Shown here piece after piece: positions 25,357 to 33,168 of a stretch of DNA of 47,125 nt. How positions within the stretch are numbered: position 1 is the stretch's first letter; the number at the start of each line of letters is the position of its first letter. This DNA comes from Terrabacter aerolatus (GTDB lineage Bacteria; Actinomycetota; Actinomycetes; Actinomycetales; Dermatophilaceae): positions 1 through 47,125 of the forward strand of contig NZ_BJYX01000026.1 in assembly GCF_007991735.1 (NCBI RefSeq), in the 5' to 3' direction. Below the pieces are notes generated by a model. That model searched no databases and had not been told where the DNA came from. It saw only the letters and a program-made list of their open reading frames with translations. Position numbers and translations under genes: made by a program.

Positions 25357-26397
25357 TCATCCGACGGGGTCAGCCAGTCGCCAGCCCTCGGCGACGACCT
25401 CGTCGACCGCGGCCACGGCCGCGGCGAGGCGCTCCTCGTGAGTGCCACGCACCTCGACCCACCCCACGTCGCGGGTCGCCAGCTCCTCGCGCAGGCGGCG
25501 CCGTCCCCCGCGTGGGTCGTCCTCGGCGCCGTTATCCAGGTCCGGTGCACCAGGGGCTTCGTCCGCGATGAGGACGTAGAGCGCGGGCGCTCGACGCTGC
25601 GCGGCACGTCGGAGCTCCGTCGGGGACGGCCGTGGCCCGGGGTGCGCCAGCCACGGGGCCGACGTCAGCACGTCGGTCTCGCAGAGGACGAGGGGCCGGG
25701 GTGCCGCGGCTGCTGCGGCGTCCTCGAGCGCCGCCTGCTGACGGGCAACGAGGTCGAGCTCCGCCGCGTGCCAGGGGTCGGCCGGGCCTCCGGGTCGCTG
25801 CTCGATCCACTCGCGCCGGAGGTCGGGAACCACCGTCGTCCCGTAGTGGGCGCCGAGCGCCTCGGCCAGGGGCGTGGCACCTGCCGGCCGCGTGCCGACG
25901 ACGACGATCCGCTTCGCGAACCAGGCGCGCACCGGTGTGGGCAGCGCCCACCACGACCCGGCGACGTCGGCACGGACGGCGGTGCCGGAGATGGGCGTCG
26001 AGGCTCGTCCCGGGTCGACTTGCACCCAGGTGGCGCCGAGCCGGCGGGCCAGCTCCTCGCCGTAGGCGTCACTGGTGAAGACCGCGTCGACCGGACCGTC
26101 GAGGTGGGAGCCGATGATCTCGAGGTGCAGGTCCCAGACGGCGGGAGAGTCGAAGTCCACCTCGTGGTCGTCCGGCGCCGCGACCACCCGTGCCGTCGGG
26201 TGCTCGGCCTGCACCCAGCCGACCCGCACGTCGACGGGGATCGACTCGACGCTGTGGGCCATGACCTCCACGGTGACCCGGTCGCACGAGCTCGTGGCCG
26301 CCCTCACGAGCGCCTGGTGCCCGGCATGGAACGGGTAGAACTTGCCGATCACGAGCCCGTGCCCGTGCCGCGCGCTCGACGCCTCGGTCCGGTCCAT
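25357..26397 (-). CDS. NadR-like protein: NMN adenylyltransferase plus degenerate ribosylnicotinamide kinase domain
   Basis: A 346-residue protein. The N-terminal nucleotidyltransferase domain has GKFYPFHAGH near residue 20 (the GxFxPxHxGH motif) and STPISGTAVR near 135 (ISxTxxR), consistent with NAD synthesis from NMN. The second domain resembles the NadR ribosylnicotinamide kinase, but its P-loop reads GTRPAGATPLAEA near 170, lacking the Walker A lysine. I recall actinobacterial relatives that also lack it, so this may be a family trait. There is no N-terminal DNA-binding domain. ATG at 26397, seven bases after TACCTT; a TTG three codons upstream is less likely. Confidence 0.82.
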   Translation of the reverse strand: MDRTEASSARHGHGLVIGKFYPFHAGHQALVRAATSSCDRVTVEVMAHSVESIPVDVRVGWVQAEHPTARVVAAPDDHEVDFDSPAVWDLHLEIIGSHLDGPVDAVFTSDAYGEELARRLGATWVQVDPGRASTPISGTAVRADVAGSWWALPTPVRAWFAKRIVVVGTRPAGATPLAEALGAHYGTTVVPDLRREWIEQRPGGPADPWHAAELDLVARQQAALEDAAAAAAPRPLVLCETDVLTSAPWLAHPGPRPSPTELRRAAQRRAPALYVLIADEAPGAPDLDNGAEDDPRGGRRRLREELATRDVGWVEVRGTHEERLAAAVAAVDEVVAEGWRLADPVG

Positions 26398-26446
26398 GAC
26401 GCGCAAGGTACAACGCGGGAGGGGCGGAAGGGGCCGGGACGACGAG

Positions 26447-26504
26447 GTCGGGCGGTCACGAGCCTCAGGCGGGGAAGCCGGGAGCGGGCTCGTGACCGCC
26501 CGAC
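26447..26504 (-). terminator. Perfect 18-bp stem hairpin after the sigK-rskA operon
   Basis: Bases 26447-26464 and 26487-26504 are perfectly complementary over 18 bp (beginning GTCGGGCGGTCACGAG) around a 22-base loop. It lies 26 bases past the anti-sigma stop and before the NadR-like gene, so it probably insulates the two units. Confidence 0.7.
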
Positions 26505-26529
26505 GTTCGAGCGACCGGTCGTGAAGGTG

Positions 26530-27369
26530 TCAGGCGAAGGGGATGAGGGCCACCGGAGCCGATGTCGGCTGGTCGGAGCCGCCGGGCGGCTCGACCGTGA
26601 CGCCGGCAGCCTTGGAGTGCGTGGCGTCCCCGGCGAGCACGACGACCTGGTCGCCACCGGCCGGCATGAGACCGGCCGAGGCCATGTGCCCGGTCGCGTC
26701 CTCGAGCCAGAGCTGGAAGACCTTGCCGGACGGCGGCTGGGACATGCCCGACGTGATGAGCACGGCCTTCTGCAGCGACGTGGAACGCACGACGGTCGCC
26801 GTCGAGCCGTCCTGCAGCCGCTTGCCGAAACGCATGGCGTCGGGGGCCGCGAGCACCTGGTCGGCGATCGCCTGCTGCGGGTCCTTCTCGACCTGGCGCC
26901 ACACGGTGAACCCGCCGATGGCGAGCACTGCCACGGTGGCGGCCGCGACGACGAGCCTCCAGCCGCGGGCAAACCCGCGGGCGGAGCGGGACCGGCGCCG
27001 GTCGGCGAGCTCGTCGCCACGCTCGACGCGCGGTTCGGCGGCCGCCGGGGCCGGGAGCGACGGGGTCGGAGCCGGGGCGGTGGCCGGTGGGGTGGACGTG
27101 ACGCCCTCGTCGGCCGGCTGCTCCTGCGGAGCGGCCAGCGGCGGCAGGGGACGCACGGTCGCGATCTCGGCGAGCACCTTGGCCCGCAGCGAGGCCGGCG
27201 GACCGACCTCGGTGAGAACCGACAGCTCGTTCGCCGCGGCGACGAGGCTCTGGACCTCGGCCTGGCAGACCGGGCAGCCGGCCAGGTGGCGCTCGAACCG
27301 CGCCCGCTCGATCTCGTCGAGGGCGTCGACGGCATACGCGCCGGAGAGCGCGTGGATGTCCTCGCTCAC
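26530..27369 (-). CDS. rskA: Anti-sigma-K factor (RskA family)
   Basis: A 279-residue membrane anti-sigma factor. The N-terminal zinc anti-sigma domain has His near 6 and RHLAGCPVC near 28-36. A Pro/Ala-rich linker leads to one membrane helix (WRLVVAAATVAVLAIGGF, about residues 139-156), then an extracytoplasmic RskA domain with VFQLWLED and GHMASAGLMP blocks. In mycobacteria RskA holds SigK until regulated proteolysis or redox change releases it. The GTG start overlaps the sigma stop by four bases, so the pair is translationally coupled. Confidence 0.92.
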   Translation of the reverse strand: MSEDIHALSGAYAVDALDEIERARFERHLAGCPVCQAEVQSLVAAANELSVLTEVGPPASLRAKVLAEIATVRPLPPLAAPQEQPADEGVTSTPPATAPAPTPSLPAPAAAEPRVERGDELADRRRSRSARGFARGWRLVVAAATVAVLAIGGFTVWRQVEKDPQQAIADQVLAAPDAMRFGKRLQDGSTATVVRSTSLQKAVLITSGMSQPPSGKVFQLWLEDATGHMASAGLMPAGGDQVVVLAGDATHSKAAGVTVEPPGGSDQPTSAPVALIPFA

Positions 27370-27977
27370 AGGGTCACCCCCAACGTGTCTCGTAGTCTGA
27401 TGAGTCCATCTCGGATGCGTGTCTTGGCGGTCCCGAGCGGTAGGTCGAGCATGGTCGCTACCTCCGTGTGCGTGTATCCCGAGAGGTAGGCCAGCTCCAA
27501 CGCCTGCCGTTGGACCGGGGTGAGCGTCTCCAACGCCCGATGAACCCGCTCCGCATCGAGCCGTTCGACGACGGCCTCCGCAGTCGAGTCGTGGGTGACG
27601 TCCTGGTTGCTGGCGCCATAGCCCTCGTCGCGGTTGCGGGCCGCCTCCGCCGACCGGACCCGGTCGACGGCCTTGCGGTGGGCGATCGTGAGCATCCACG
27701 ACATCGCCGCACCCTTGCTCGGATCGAAGCGGGCGCTGTGCCGCCAGATCTCGAGGAAGACCTCCTGGGTGACCTCCTCGGACTGTGCGGGGTCGCGCAC
27801 GACCCGACGGACGAGACCGAAGAGCCGGGAGGAGACCGCGTCGTAGAGATCTGCGAACGCCGTCTCGTCCCCGGTCGCCGCTCGGTGGAGCAGCTGCTCC
27901 AGCTGGACTGGGCGGGCGGGCCCCTCCGGCGACTCATCGCCGGAGGGGACCACCGAGAACCGTGACATGGGGTCCAT
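27366..27977 (-). CDS. sigK: ECF sigma factor SigK
   Basis: A 203-residue sigma factor. Region 2 is LYDAVSSRLFGLVRRVVRDPAQSEEVTQEVFLEIWRHSARFDPSKGAAMSWMLTIAHRKAVDRVR (about residues 44-108) and region 4 is LTPVQRQALELAYLSGYTHTEVATMLDLPLGTAKTRIRDGLIRLR (about 150-195). The RskA-type anti-sigma downstream and the MPT70/83-like fasciclin gene upstream point to SigK, whose mycobacterial regulon includes such fasciclins. An alternative start is the ATG at 27968; neither start has a good ribosome-binding site. Confidence 0.9.
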   Translation of the reverse strand: MDPMSRFSVVPSGDESPEGPARPVQLEQLLHRAATGDETAFADLYDAVSSRLFGLVRRVVRDPAQSEEVTQEVFLEIWRHSARFDPSKGAAMSWMLTIAHRKAVDRVRSAEAARNRDEGYGASNQDVTHDSTAEAVVERLDAERVHRALETLTPVQRQALELAYLSGYTHTEVATMLDLPLGTAKTRIRDGLIRLRDTLGVTL

Positions 27978-28023
27978 TGTGTCGCCCGTCGTCGCTTTCT
28001 GCGTCAGCCTGGTCGGCAGACGA

Positions 28024-28689
28024 TCAGGGCATCAGCACGCCGTCGATGATGTAGACCGTGGCGTTGGCCGTCGGGACGTTGCCGCAGATGATCTTCGCGT
28101 CGGCCTTGCCGACGGTGAAGTTCTGGCCCGAGCCCTTGACGGTGATGGTCGTGCCGGCGAGCGTCTTGTGGTCGCCCGCGAGCTGGTCCGGCGACAGCTT
28201 GCCGGCCACGACGTGGTTGGTGAGGATCTTGGTGAGGGTCGGCTTGTCGGCCAGGACCTTCTTGAGGTCGGCGGCCGGGATCTTGGCGAACGCGTCGTTG
28301 ACGGGCGCGAAGACCGTGATCTCGGGGGCCGAGTTCAGGGTGTCGACGAGGCCGGCCTGCTTGACGGCGGTGACGAGGGTCGAGAGCAGCGGGTTGTTGC
28401 TCGCGGCGGTCGCGACCGGGTCGGTGGCCATGCCGTTGAACGAGCCCTTGCCGTCCTTCGGCACGGCCGCACAGCCCTCACCGAAGACGGCCGAGGAGGC
28501 GTCCATCGAGGTGGACGAGGACATCGTGTCGGACGGCGTGCTCGTCATCGAGTCCGAGGACGTGGCGGCAGGGGTGCTGCCGGCGCCTGCGGAGGCGGTG
28601 TTGTCGCTCGAGCTGCCACAGGCCGCGAGGCTCAGGGGCAGGGCGATGGCGAGGGCGACGAGGCCGGTACGGGTCTTCATGCTCTTCAT
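28024..28689 (-). CDS. Secreted fasciclin-domain lipoprotein (MPT83-like)
   Basis: A 221-residue lipoprotein. The signal peptide ends in lipobox LAAC with Cys24, followed by a Ser/Thr-rich linker to about residue 70. One fasciclin (FAS1) domain fills the rest: LVDTLNSAPEITVFAPVNDAFAKIP, LTNHVVAGKLSPDQL and ATVYIIDGVLMP are its conserved H1 and H2-like blocks. FAS1 proteins mediate adhesion or matrix contact. AAGGAG lies eight bases before the ATG. It sits between the molybdoenzyme and sigK genes on the same strand, with a candidate SigK promoter upstream. Confidence 0.92.
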   Translation of the reverse strand: MKSMKTRTGLVALAIALPLSLAACGSSSDNTASAGAGSTPAATSSDSMTSTPSDTMSSSTSMDASSAVFGEGCAAVPKDGKGSFNGMATDPVATAASNNPLLSTLVTAVKQAGLVDTLNSAPEITVFAPVNDAFAKIPAADLKKVLADKPTLTKILTNHVVAGKLSPDQLAGDHKTLAGTTITVKGSGQNFTVGKADAKIICGNVPTANATVYIIDGVLMP

Positions 28690-28740
28690 GTCATTCACTC
28701 CTTGTGAGGGGGGCGTCTCTTGGTGCACGGTCATGAGGGG

Positions 28741-28766
28741 TTCGGGGCCGCTGTGGCTCCGGATTG
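28741..28766 (-). promoter_or_regulatory. Candidate SigK-type promoter of the fasciclin gene
   Basis: Read on the minus strand: CAATCC (complement of 28761-28766), 16-base spacer, CGAA (complement of 28741-28744). This resembles the mycobacterial SigK pattern as I recall it (CCATCC and CCGAAT). The leader to the ATG at 28689 is about 45 bases. A near-identical pair precedes the molybdoenzyme gene. Confidence 0.5.
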
Positions 28767-28808
28767 CTTGTCGGGCAAGTTTTTTCGCGGAGTTCTGGCC
28801 GTAGGCGT

Positions 28809-30377
28809 TCACGCGACGGTCACCACCACCTCCTGGATGCCGCTCGACCCGCTGGGGAACGGCGTGGCTCGCGCAGTGATCTGCGCCTGACCCTTGAGGT
28901 CGGTCGCACGCACCGAGATCCGGTGCAGTCCGGGCTTGGCGTCCCACGGGAGGTACCACTGGCGCCAGTAGTCGATGCCGACGTCGGGCCCGAGCTTGGT
29001 CTCCTGCCAGGCGCCGTCATCGATCTTGACCTCGACCTTGCCGACGCCGCGGTGCTGGGCCCAGGCGACGCCGCCGATGGCGGTCATGCCGGCCTGGATC
29101 GTCGACAGCGGTGCCGGGGTGTCGATGCGGGCGCTCGTCTTGATGGGGGCGTCGGTCGCCCACTGCCGCTTGGTCCAGTAGGACTGGTCCGCGGCATACG
29201 TCGTCAGGGTGAGCTTGGTCAGCCACTTCGTCGCTCCGACGAAGCCGTAGAGGCCGGGTGTGATGAGGCGGGCCGGGAAGCCATGGGTGTCGGTGAGCTG
29301 CGCACCGTTCATGCCGATGGCGATCATCGCGTCGCGTCCGTCGCGCACGACCCCGAGCGGGGTGCTGATGGTGAAGCCGTCGACGGCGGTGCTCAGCACC
29401 TGGTCGGGGTTGCCCTTGATGCCGGCCTTGTCGAGGACGTCGGTCAGGCGCACCCCGAGCCAGCGGGCGGCGCCGATGTAGCCGCCGCCGACCTCGTTGG
29501 AGACGCAGGTCATGGTGATGTCGCGCTCGATGAGCGGCATGGCGGCCAGCTCGGCGAAGGTCAGGGTGAAGGGCTTGTCGACCATGCCCCCGACCTCGAG
29601 GGTCCAGCTGTCGACGTCGACCTTGGGCACGGTGAGGTTGGTGTCGACGCGGTAGAACTTCTCGGTCGGGGTGCGCAGGGGCGAGATGCCCGAGACCTTC
29701 GTCTCGAGCCCGGTCGGCAGGGCCTTGGCCTTGTCGGCGGCGGCGGGCAGCACGACCTTCTTGATCGTCTGGGCCCCGCTGCGCAGCTGGCCGCCGACGG
29801 CGGCGAGCACCGAGACGGCGGTGACGCCGAGGGCGGCCCCGAGGAAGCGACGGCGGCCGGTGACGCTGCCCTCGCCCTTCCGCGGTTCTGCGTCGGTGTC
29901 GGAGCTCGAGTCGGCCTCGTGGCCGGCGCGCGCGCCGGCTGAGGTGGCGGCTGAGGTGGCGGCCAGGCGGGCCAGCCACACGAGGGTGGCGACGCCGGCG
30001 GCCATCGCGGCGAGCGAGGGCAGCGCGTCGAGCGGGCGGGCCGCGGGCCGCAGCAGCGCGGCGGCGCCGGCCAGCCCGGTGAGCAGCACGATGAAGCCGA
30101 CGGCCACGGGCAGTCGGCGTCGAGCGAGCAGGCCGGCCACCGCGGCGAGGACGAGCGTCACGACGAGCACCGACCCCTGGAGGATCAGCTTGTCGTTGGT
30201 GCCAAAGGTCGCGATCGCCCACTCCTTGACAGGGGTGGGGGTCAGGTCGATCACGGTCGACCCGATGGCGAGCACCGGCGACGATGCTGGAGCGAGGAAG
30301 CCCGCGACGAGGTGACCGGCAGCGATCCCGGCAACCGCGGCGAGGATCCCGCTGAGGGCAAGTCGTAGGCGCATCAT
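28809..30377 (-). CDS. Membrane-anchored molybdopterin oxidoreductase, sulfite oxidase fold
   Basis: A 522-residue protein. About four or five membrane segments occupy residues 1-200, the last preceded by a twin-arginine-like GRRRFLG. A sulfite-oxidase-type molybdopterin domain follows: PLIERDITMTCVSNEVGGGYIGAARWLGVRL with the probable Mo-ligand Cys near residue 295, then DTHGFPARLITPGLYGFVGATKWL, and a C-terminal Ig-like dimerisation domain. The substrate is unknown; relatives include YedY-like methionine sulfoxide reductases and sulfite oxidases. SigK regulons in other actinobacteria can include oxidoreductases, which suits the position here. Confidence 0.88.
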   Translation of the reverse strand: MMRLRLALSGILAAVAGIAAGHLVAGFLAPASSPVLAIGSTVIDLTPTPVKEWAIATFGTNDKLILQGSVLVVTLVLAAVAGLLARRRLPVAVGFIVLLTGLAGAAALLRPAARPLDALPSLAAMAAGVATLVWLARLAATSAATSAGARAGHEADSSSDTDAEPRKGEGSVTGRRRFLGAALGVTAVSVLAAVGGQLRSGAQTIKKVVLPAAADKAKALPTGLETKVSGISPLRTPTEKFYRVDTNLTVPKVDVDSWTLEVGGMVDKPFTLTFAELAAMPLIERDITMTCVSNEVGGGYIGAARWLGVRLTDVLDKAGIKGNPDQVLSTAVDGFTISTPLGVVRDGRDAMIAIGMNGAQLTDTHGFPARLITPGLYGFVGATKWLTKLTLTTYAADQSYWTKRQWATDAPIKTSARIDTPAPLSTIQAGMTAIGGVAWAQHRGVGKVEVKIDDGAWQETKLGPDVGIDYWRQWYLPWDAKPGLHRISVRATDLKGQAQITARATPFPSGSSGIQEVVVTVA

Positions 30378-30386
30378 GGGAGGTGC

Positions 30387-30413
30387 TTCGACGCCGACGG
30401 CCCGGACGGATTG
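30387..30413 (-). promoter_or_regulatory. Candidate SigK-type promoter of the molybdoenzyme gene
   Basis: On the minus strand: CAATCC (complement of 30408-30413), 17-base spacer, CGAA (complement of 30387-30390). Transcription would start at or just before the ATG at 30377. A CCGGAC...GTCCGG dyad (30402-30418) overlaps the -35. Confidence 0.45.
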
Positions 30414-30504
30414 TCCGGAACGCGCGAGGGACGTGCCGACGGGGTGCGGTTCGCGTGCCGGCGAGGTGCGGGAAGAGCGCCGGCACTGCGGGTGTTGACC
30501 GCAC

Positions 30505-31521
30505 GTGAAGAAGATCGGATTCCTCTCCTTCGGTCACTGGAACCCCTCCCCGCACTCGGGGACGCGGTCGGCGGCCGACGCCCTGCTCCAGTCCATCGAC
30601 CTCGCGGTCGCCGCCGAGGAGCTCGGTGCCGACGGGGCCTACTTCCGGGTGCACCACTTCGCCCGCCAGCTCGCGTCGCCGTTCCCGCTGCTTGCCGCGG
30701 TCGGCGCTCGCACGAGCCGCATCGAGATCGGCACCGGGGTCATCGACATGCGCTACGAGAACCCGCTCTACATGGCCGAGGACGCCGGCGCCGCCGACCT
30801 CATCTCCGGTGGACGACTCCAGCTCGGCATCAGCCGTGGGTCACCCGAGCAGGTCGTCGACGGCTTCCGCTACTTCGGCTACGAGCCGACCGACGGCGAC
30901 CACGCAGCCATGGCGCGCCAGCACACCGAGGTCTTCCTCGAGGTCCTGTCCGGCAAGGGCTTCGCCGAGCCGAACCCGCGCCCGATGTTCCCCAACCCGC
31001 CCGGCCTGCTCCGCATCGAGCCGCACGCGCCGGGGCTGCGCGACCGCATCTGGTGGGGCGCCGGCAGCCGGGCCACGGCCGAGTGGACGGCCGAGCAGGG
31101 GATGAACCTCATGAGCTCGACCCTCCTCACCGAGGACACCGGGGTCCCCTTCCACCAGCTGCAGGCCGAGCAGATCCAGCGCTTCCGCGACGCGTGGACG
31201 GCCGCCGGCCACGAGCGCGAGCCGCGGGTGTCGGTGAGCCGCAGCGTCTTCCCCATCGTCAGCGACACCGACCGCGCCTACTTCGGCCGCGAGTCGGCGA
31301 GCCAGGACCAGGTCGGCATCATCGACGGTGGCACCGCCCGCTTCGGCAAGACGTATGCCGGTGAGCCCGACCAGCTCGTCCGTGACCTCGCGGAGGACGA
31401 GGCGGTCGCCGCCGCCGACACCCTGCTCATCACCGTGCCCAACCAGCTCGGCGTCGACTACAACGCCCACGTCATGGAGAGCCTCCTGACGCACGTGGCC
31501 CCCGAGCTCGGCTGGCGCTGA
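30505..31521 (+). CDS. LLM-class flavin-dependent oxidoreductase
   Basis: A 338-residue luciferase-like TIM-barrel protein using FMN or F420. Family blocks: MKKIGFLSFGHW at the start, ADGAYFRVHHFARQLASPFPLLAAVGARTSRIEIGTGVIDMRYENPLYMAEDAGAADLISGGRLQLGISRG (about residues 43-113) and WWGAGSRATAEWTAEQGMNL (about 183-202). The substrate is unknown. GTG start without a clear ribosome-binding site. It is divergent from the molybdoenzyme gene and ends at a convergent hairpin. Confidence 0.88.
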   Translation: MKKIGFLSFGHWNPSPHSGTRSAADALLQSIDLAVAAEELGADGAYFRVHHFARQLASPFPLLAAVGARTSRIEIGTGVIDMRYENPLYMAEDAGAADLISGGRLQLGISRGSPEQVVDGFRYFGYEPTDGDHAAMARQHTEVFLEVLSGKGFAEPNPRPMFPNPPGLLRIEPHAPGLRDRIWWGAGSRATAEWTAEQGMNLMSSTLLTEDTGVPFHQLQAEQIQRFRDAWTAAGHEREPRVSVSRSVFPIVSDTDRAYFGRESASQDQVGIIDGGTARFGKTYAGEPDQLVRDLAEDEAVAAADTLLITVPNQLGVDYNAHVMESLLTHVAPELGWR

Positions 31522-31552
31522 CCCCAGCCTCCCGACAACCCCCACCGCAAGG

Positions 31553-31609
31553 CGAGTGGGCACTGTGATGCACCGAGGTGCCCACTCGACGTTGCGAAGT
31601 GCCCACTCG
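31553..31609. terminator. Convergent three-arm inverted repeat
   Basis: One left arm, CGAGTGGGCACT (31553-31564), can pair with either of two right arms. These are GTGCCCACTCG at 31578-31588 (11 bp) or AGTGCCCACTCG at 31598-31609 (12 bp). It lies between the convergent flavoprotein and SRPBCC genes and would act as a terminator in both directions. Confidence 0.65.
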
Positions 31610-31615
31610 ACTGGG

Positions 31616-32059
31616 TCAGGGGCGGGCGAGCAGGCGCCTCAGGGTCGAGCCGTAGGCGGCGCCGGCGACCCTCGACACGAGGGGGTCGAGGATCGCCGGC
31701 ACGCCCCGCACGCCGATCTGCTGCGTCCACCGGACGCTCGACCCGGCGGCGGTCGGTGTCACGACGAGGTCGATGGACCCGCGGACGACCTTGCCCTCCT
31801 TGCGGATCCGCGCGTGCCCGGCTGAGGTCGTCGTCGGGGCGACGATGGAGTCGACGACCATGACGTCGTCGAAGCCGATCGGCCCGACCGCCGTGCGGGC
31901 GACGAAGCGCGAGCCGTCGACGAGGTCGGCGGCGGTCATGGCGTCGCCGGTGACCGTGGTGAGCGGGATGACGGCCGTGTGTGCCGTGAGGTCGAGGATC
32001 CGCCTCCACGCCTCGGGTGCGGACAGGGGTGGGGCGAGGTGCACCTCGAAGTCGGCCAT
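31616..32059 (-). CDS. SRPBCC-fold protein
   Basis: A 147-residue START/Bet v1-like protein opening ADFEVHLAPPLSAPEAWRRILDLTAHTAVIPLT, with the usual long C-terminal helix (DPLVSRVAGAAYGSTLRRLLA). The GSIDLVVTPTAAGSSVRWTQQIG segment is the late beta-hairpin of the fold. It probably binds a hydrophobic ligand; none can be assigned. Start at ATG 32059; a frame extension to 32104 is unlikely. A -10-like CAGACT lies six bases upstream. Divergent from the ABC exporter operon. Confidence 0.75.
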   Translation of the reverse strand: MADFEVHLAPPLSAPEAWRRILDLTAHTAVIPLTTVTGDAMTAADLVDGSRFVARTAVGPIGFDDVMVVDSIVAPTTTSAGHARIRKEGKVVRGSIDLVVTPTAAGSSVRWTQQIGVRGVPAILDPLVSRVAGAAYGSTLRRLLARP

Positions 32060-32094
32060 GGCCACAGTCTGTCCGGTCCGGCTCCGGGTGACAG

Positions 32095-32114
32095 CCCGTG
32101 ACACCTGTCACGGG
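32095..32114. promoter_or_regulatory. Perfect 20-bp palindrome in a divergent promoter
   Basis: Arms CCCGTGACA and TGTCACGGG are separated by CC. Further TGAC copies flank it on both sides. It lies 36 bases from the SRPBCC start and 55 bases from the ABC ATPase start, an operator-like position. The response regulator encoded at 34993 is a natural candidate to bind it. Confidence 0.6.
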
Positions 32115-32169
32115 CAGGAGGTGACGCCTGCTGCTGCCGGCTCGTGCCCTGCCGCGGGAGAGTGGAGCC

Positions 32170-33168
32170 ATGACCACCTCCCACTCCTCGACCGCCGGTG
32201 CCTCGGGGGCGCCGGCGGTCGAGCTGCGTTCGCTCGTCAAGACCTTCCCTCCCCGACGCGGCTCGCACGACTCCGAGGTCCGTGCCGTCGACGGCGTCGA
32301 CCTGCGCATCGAGCCCGGCGAGGTCGTCGCCTTCCTCGGCCCCAACGGGGCCGGCAAGACGACGACGCTCGACATGGTCCTGGGGCTCACCGACCCGACG
32401 AGCGGCTCGGCCGAGGTCTTCGGCCGCCGTCCGCGACAGGCGGTCGTCACCGGGTCCGTCTCGGCGGTGCTCCAGACGGGGGGCCTGCTGCGCGACCTCA
32501 CGGTCCGCGAGACCGTGCGCATGATCGCCTCGACGTATGCCGTCAGCTCCCCGGTCGACGAGGTCATCGACCGCGCCGGGCTGAGGTCGCTCGCCGACCG
32601 TCGCGTGTCCAAGTGCTCCGGCGGTGAGCAGCAGCGTCTGCGCTTCGCCCTGGCGCTGCTGCCCGACCCGCGGCTGCTCGTCCTCGACGAGCCGACGGCG
32701 GGCATGGACGTGTCGGCGCGCCGGGACTTCTGGGACACGATGCACGCCGACGCGAGCGCGGGCCGCACCGTCGTCTTCGCGACGCACTACCTCGAGGAGG
32801 CCGACGCCTTCGCCGACCGGATCGTGCTCATCGCCGGGGGCCGCATCGTCGCGGACGGGACGACGGCCGAGATCCGGGCGCAGGCCAGTGGCCGCACCGT
32901 CTCGGCGACCCTGCCGCCCGGGTCGGTGGCCGAGTCCGTCGCGCGGCTGCGGGTCGTCGACGGCGTCCGGGACGTCGAGGAGCGCGGCAGCCGGGTCGTC
33001 GTGACGGCGGCCGACTCCGACGCGGTCGCCCGGCTGCTCCTCCTCGATCTCGGCGGCACCGACCTCGAGATCGTCACCGCCGGCCTCGAGCAGGCCTTCA
33101 TGACCCTGACCGGCGACTCCCGCGACGCGGGCGTCGTCCTGGCCCACGACGAGGAGCTCGCCCGATGA
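32170..33168 (+). CDS. ABC-2 type exporter, ATP-binding protein
   Basis: A 332-residue ATPase. Walker A GPNGAGKTTT is near residues 57-66, the Q-loop is VLQTGG, the signature CSGGEQQRLRFA is near 152, Walker B is LLVLDEPTAGMD and the switch His is in FATHYLEEAD. The C-terminal 100 residues are an accessory domain typical of DrrA/NatA-like exporters. GGAGAGTGGAG precedes the ATG. It forms a four-gene operon with permease, histidine kinase and response regulator, each overlapping the next by four bases. Confidence 0.93.
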   Translation: MTTSHSSTAGASGAPAVELRSLVKTFPPRRGSHDSEVRAVDGVDLRIEPGEVVAFLGPNGAGKTTTLDMVLGLTDPTSGSAEVFGRRPRQAVVTGSVSAVLQTGGLLRDLTVRETVRMIASTYAVSSPVDEVIDRAGLRSLADRRVSKCSGGEQQRLRFALALLPDPRLLVLDEPTAGMDVSARRDFWDTMHADASAGRTVVFATHYLEEADAFADRIVLIAGGRIVADGTTAEIRAQASGRTVSATLPPGSVAESVARLRVVDGVRDVEERGSRVVVTAADSDAVARLLLLDLGGTDLEIVTAGLEQAFMTLTGDSRDAGVVLAHDEELAR

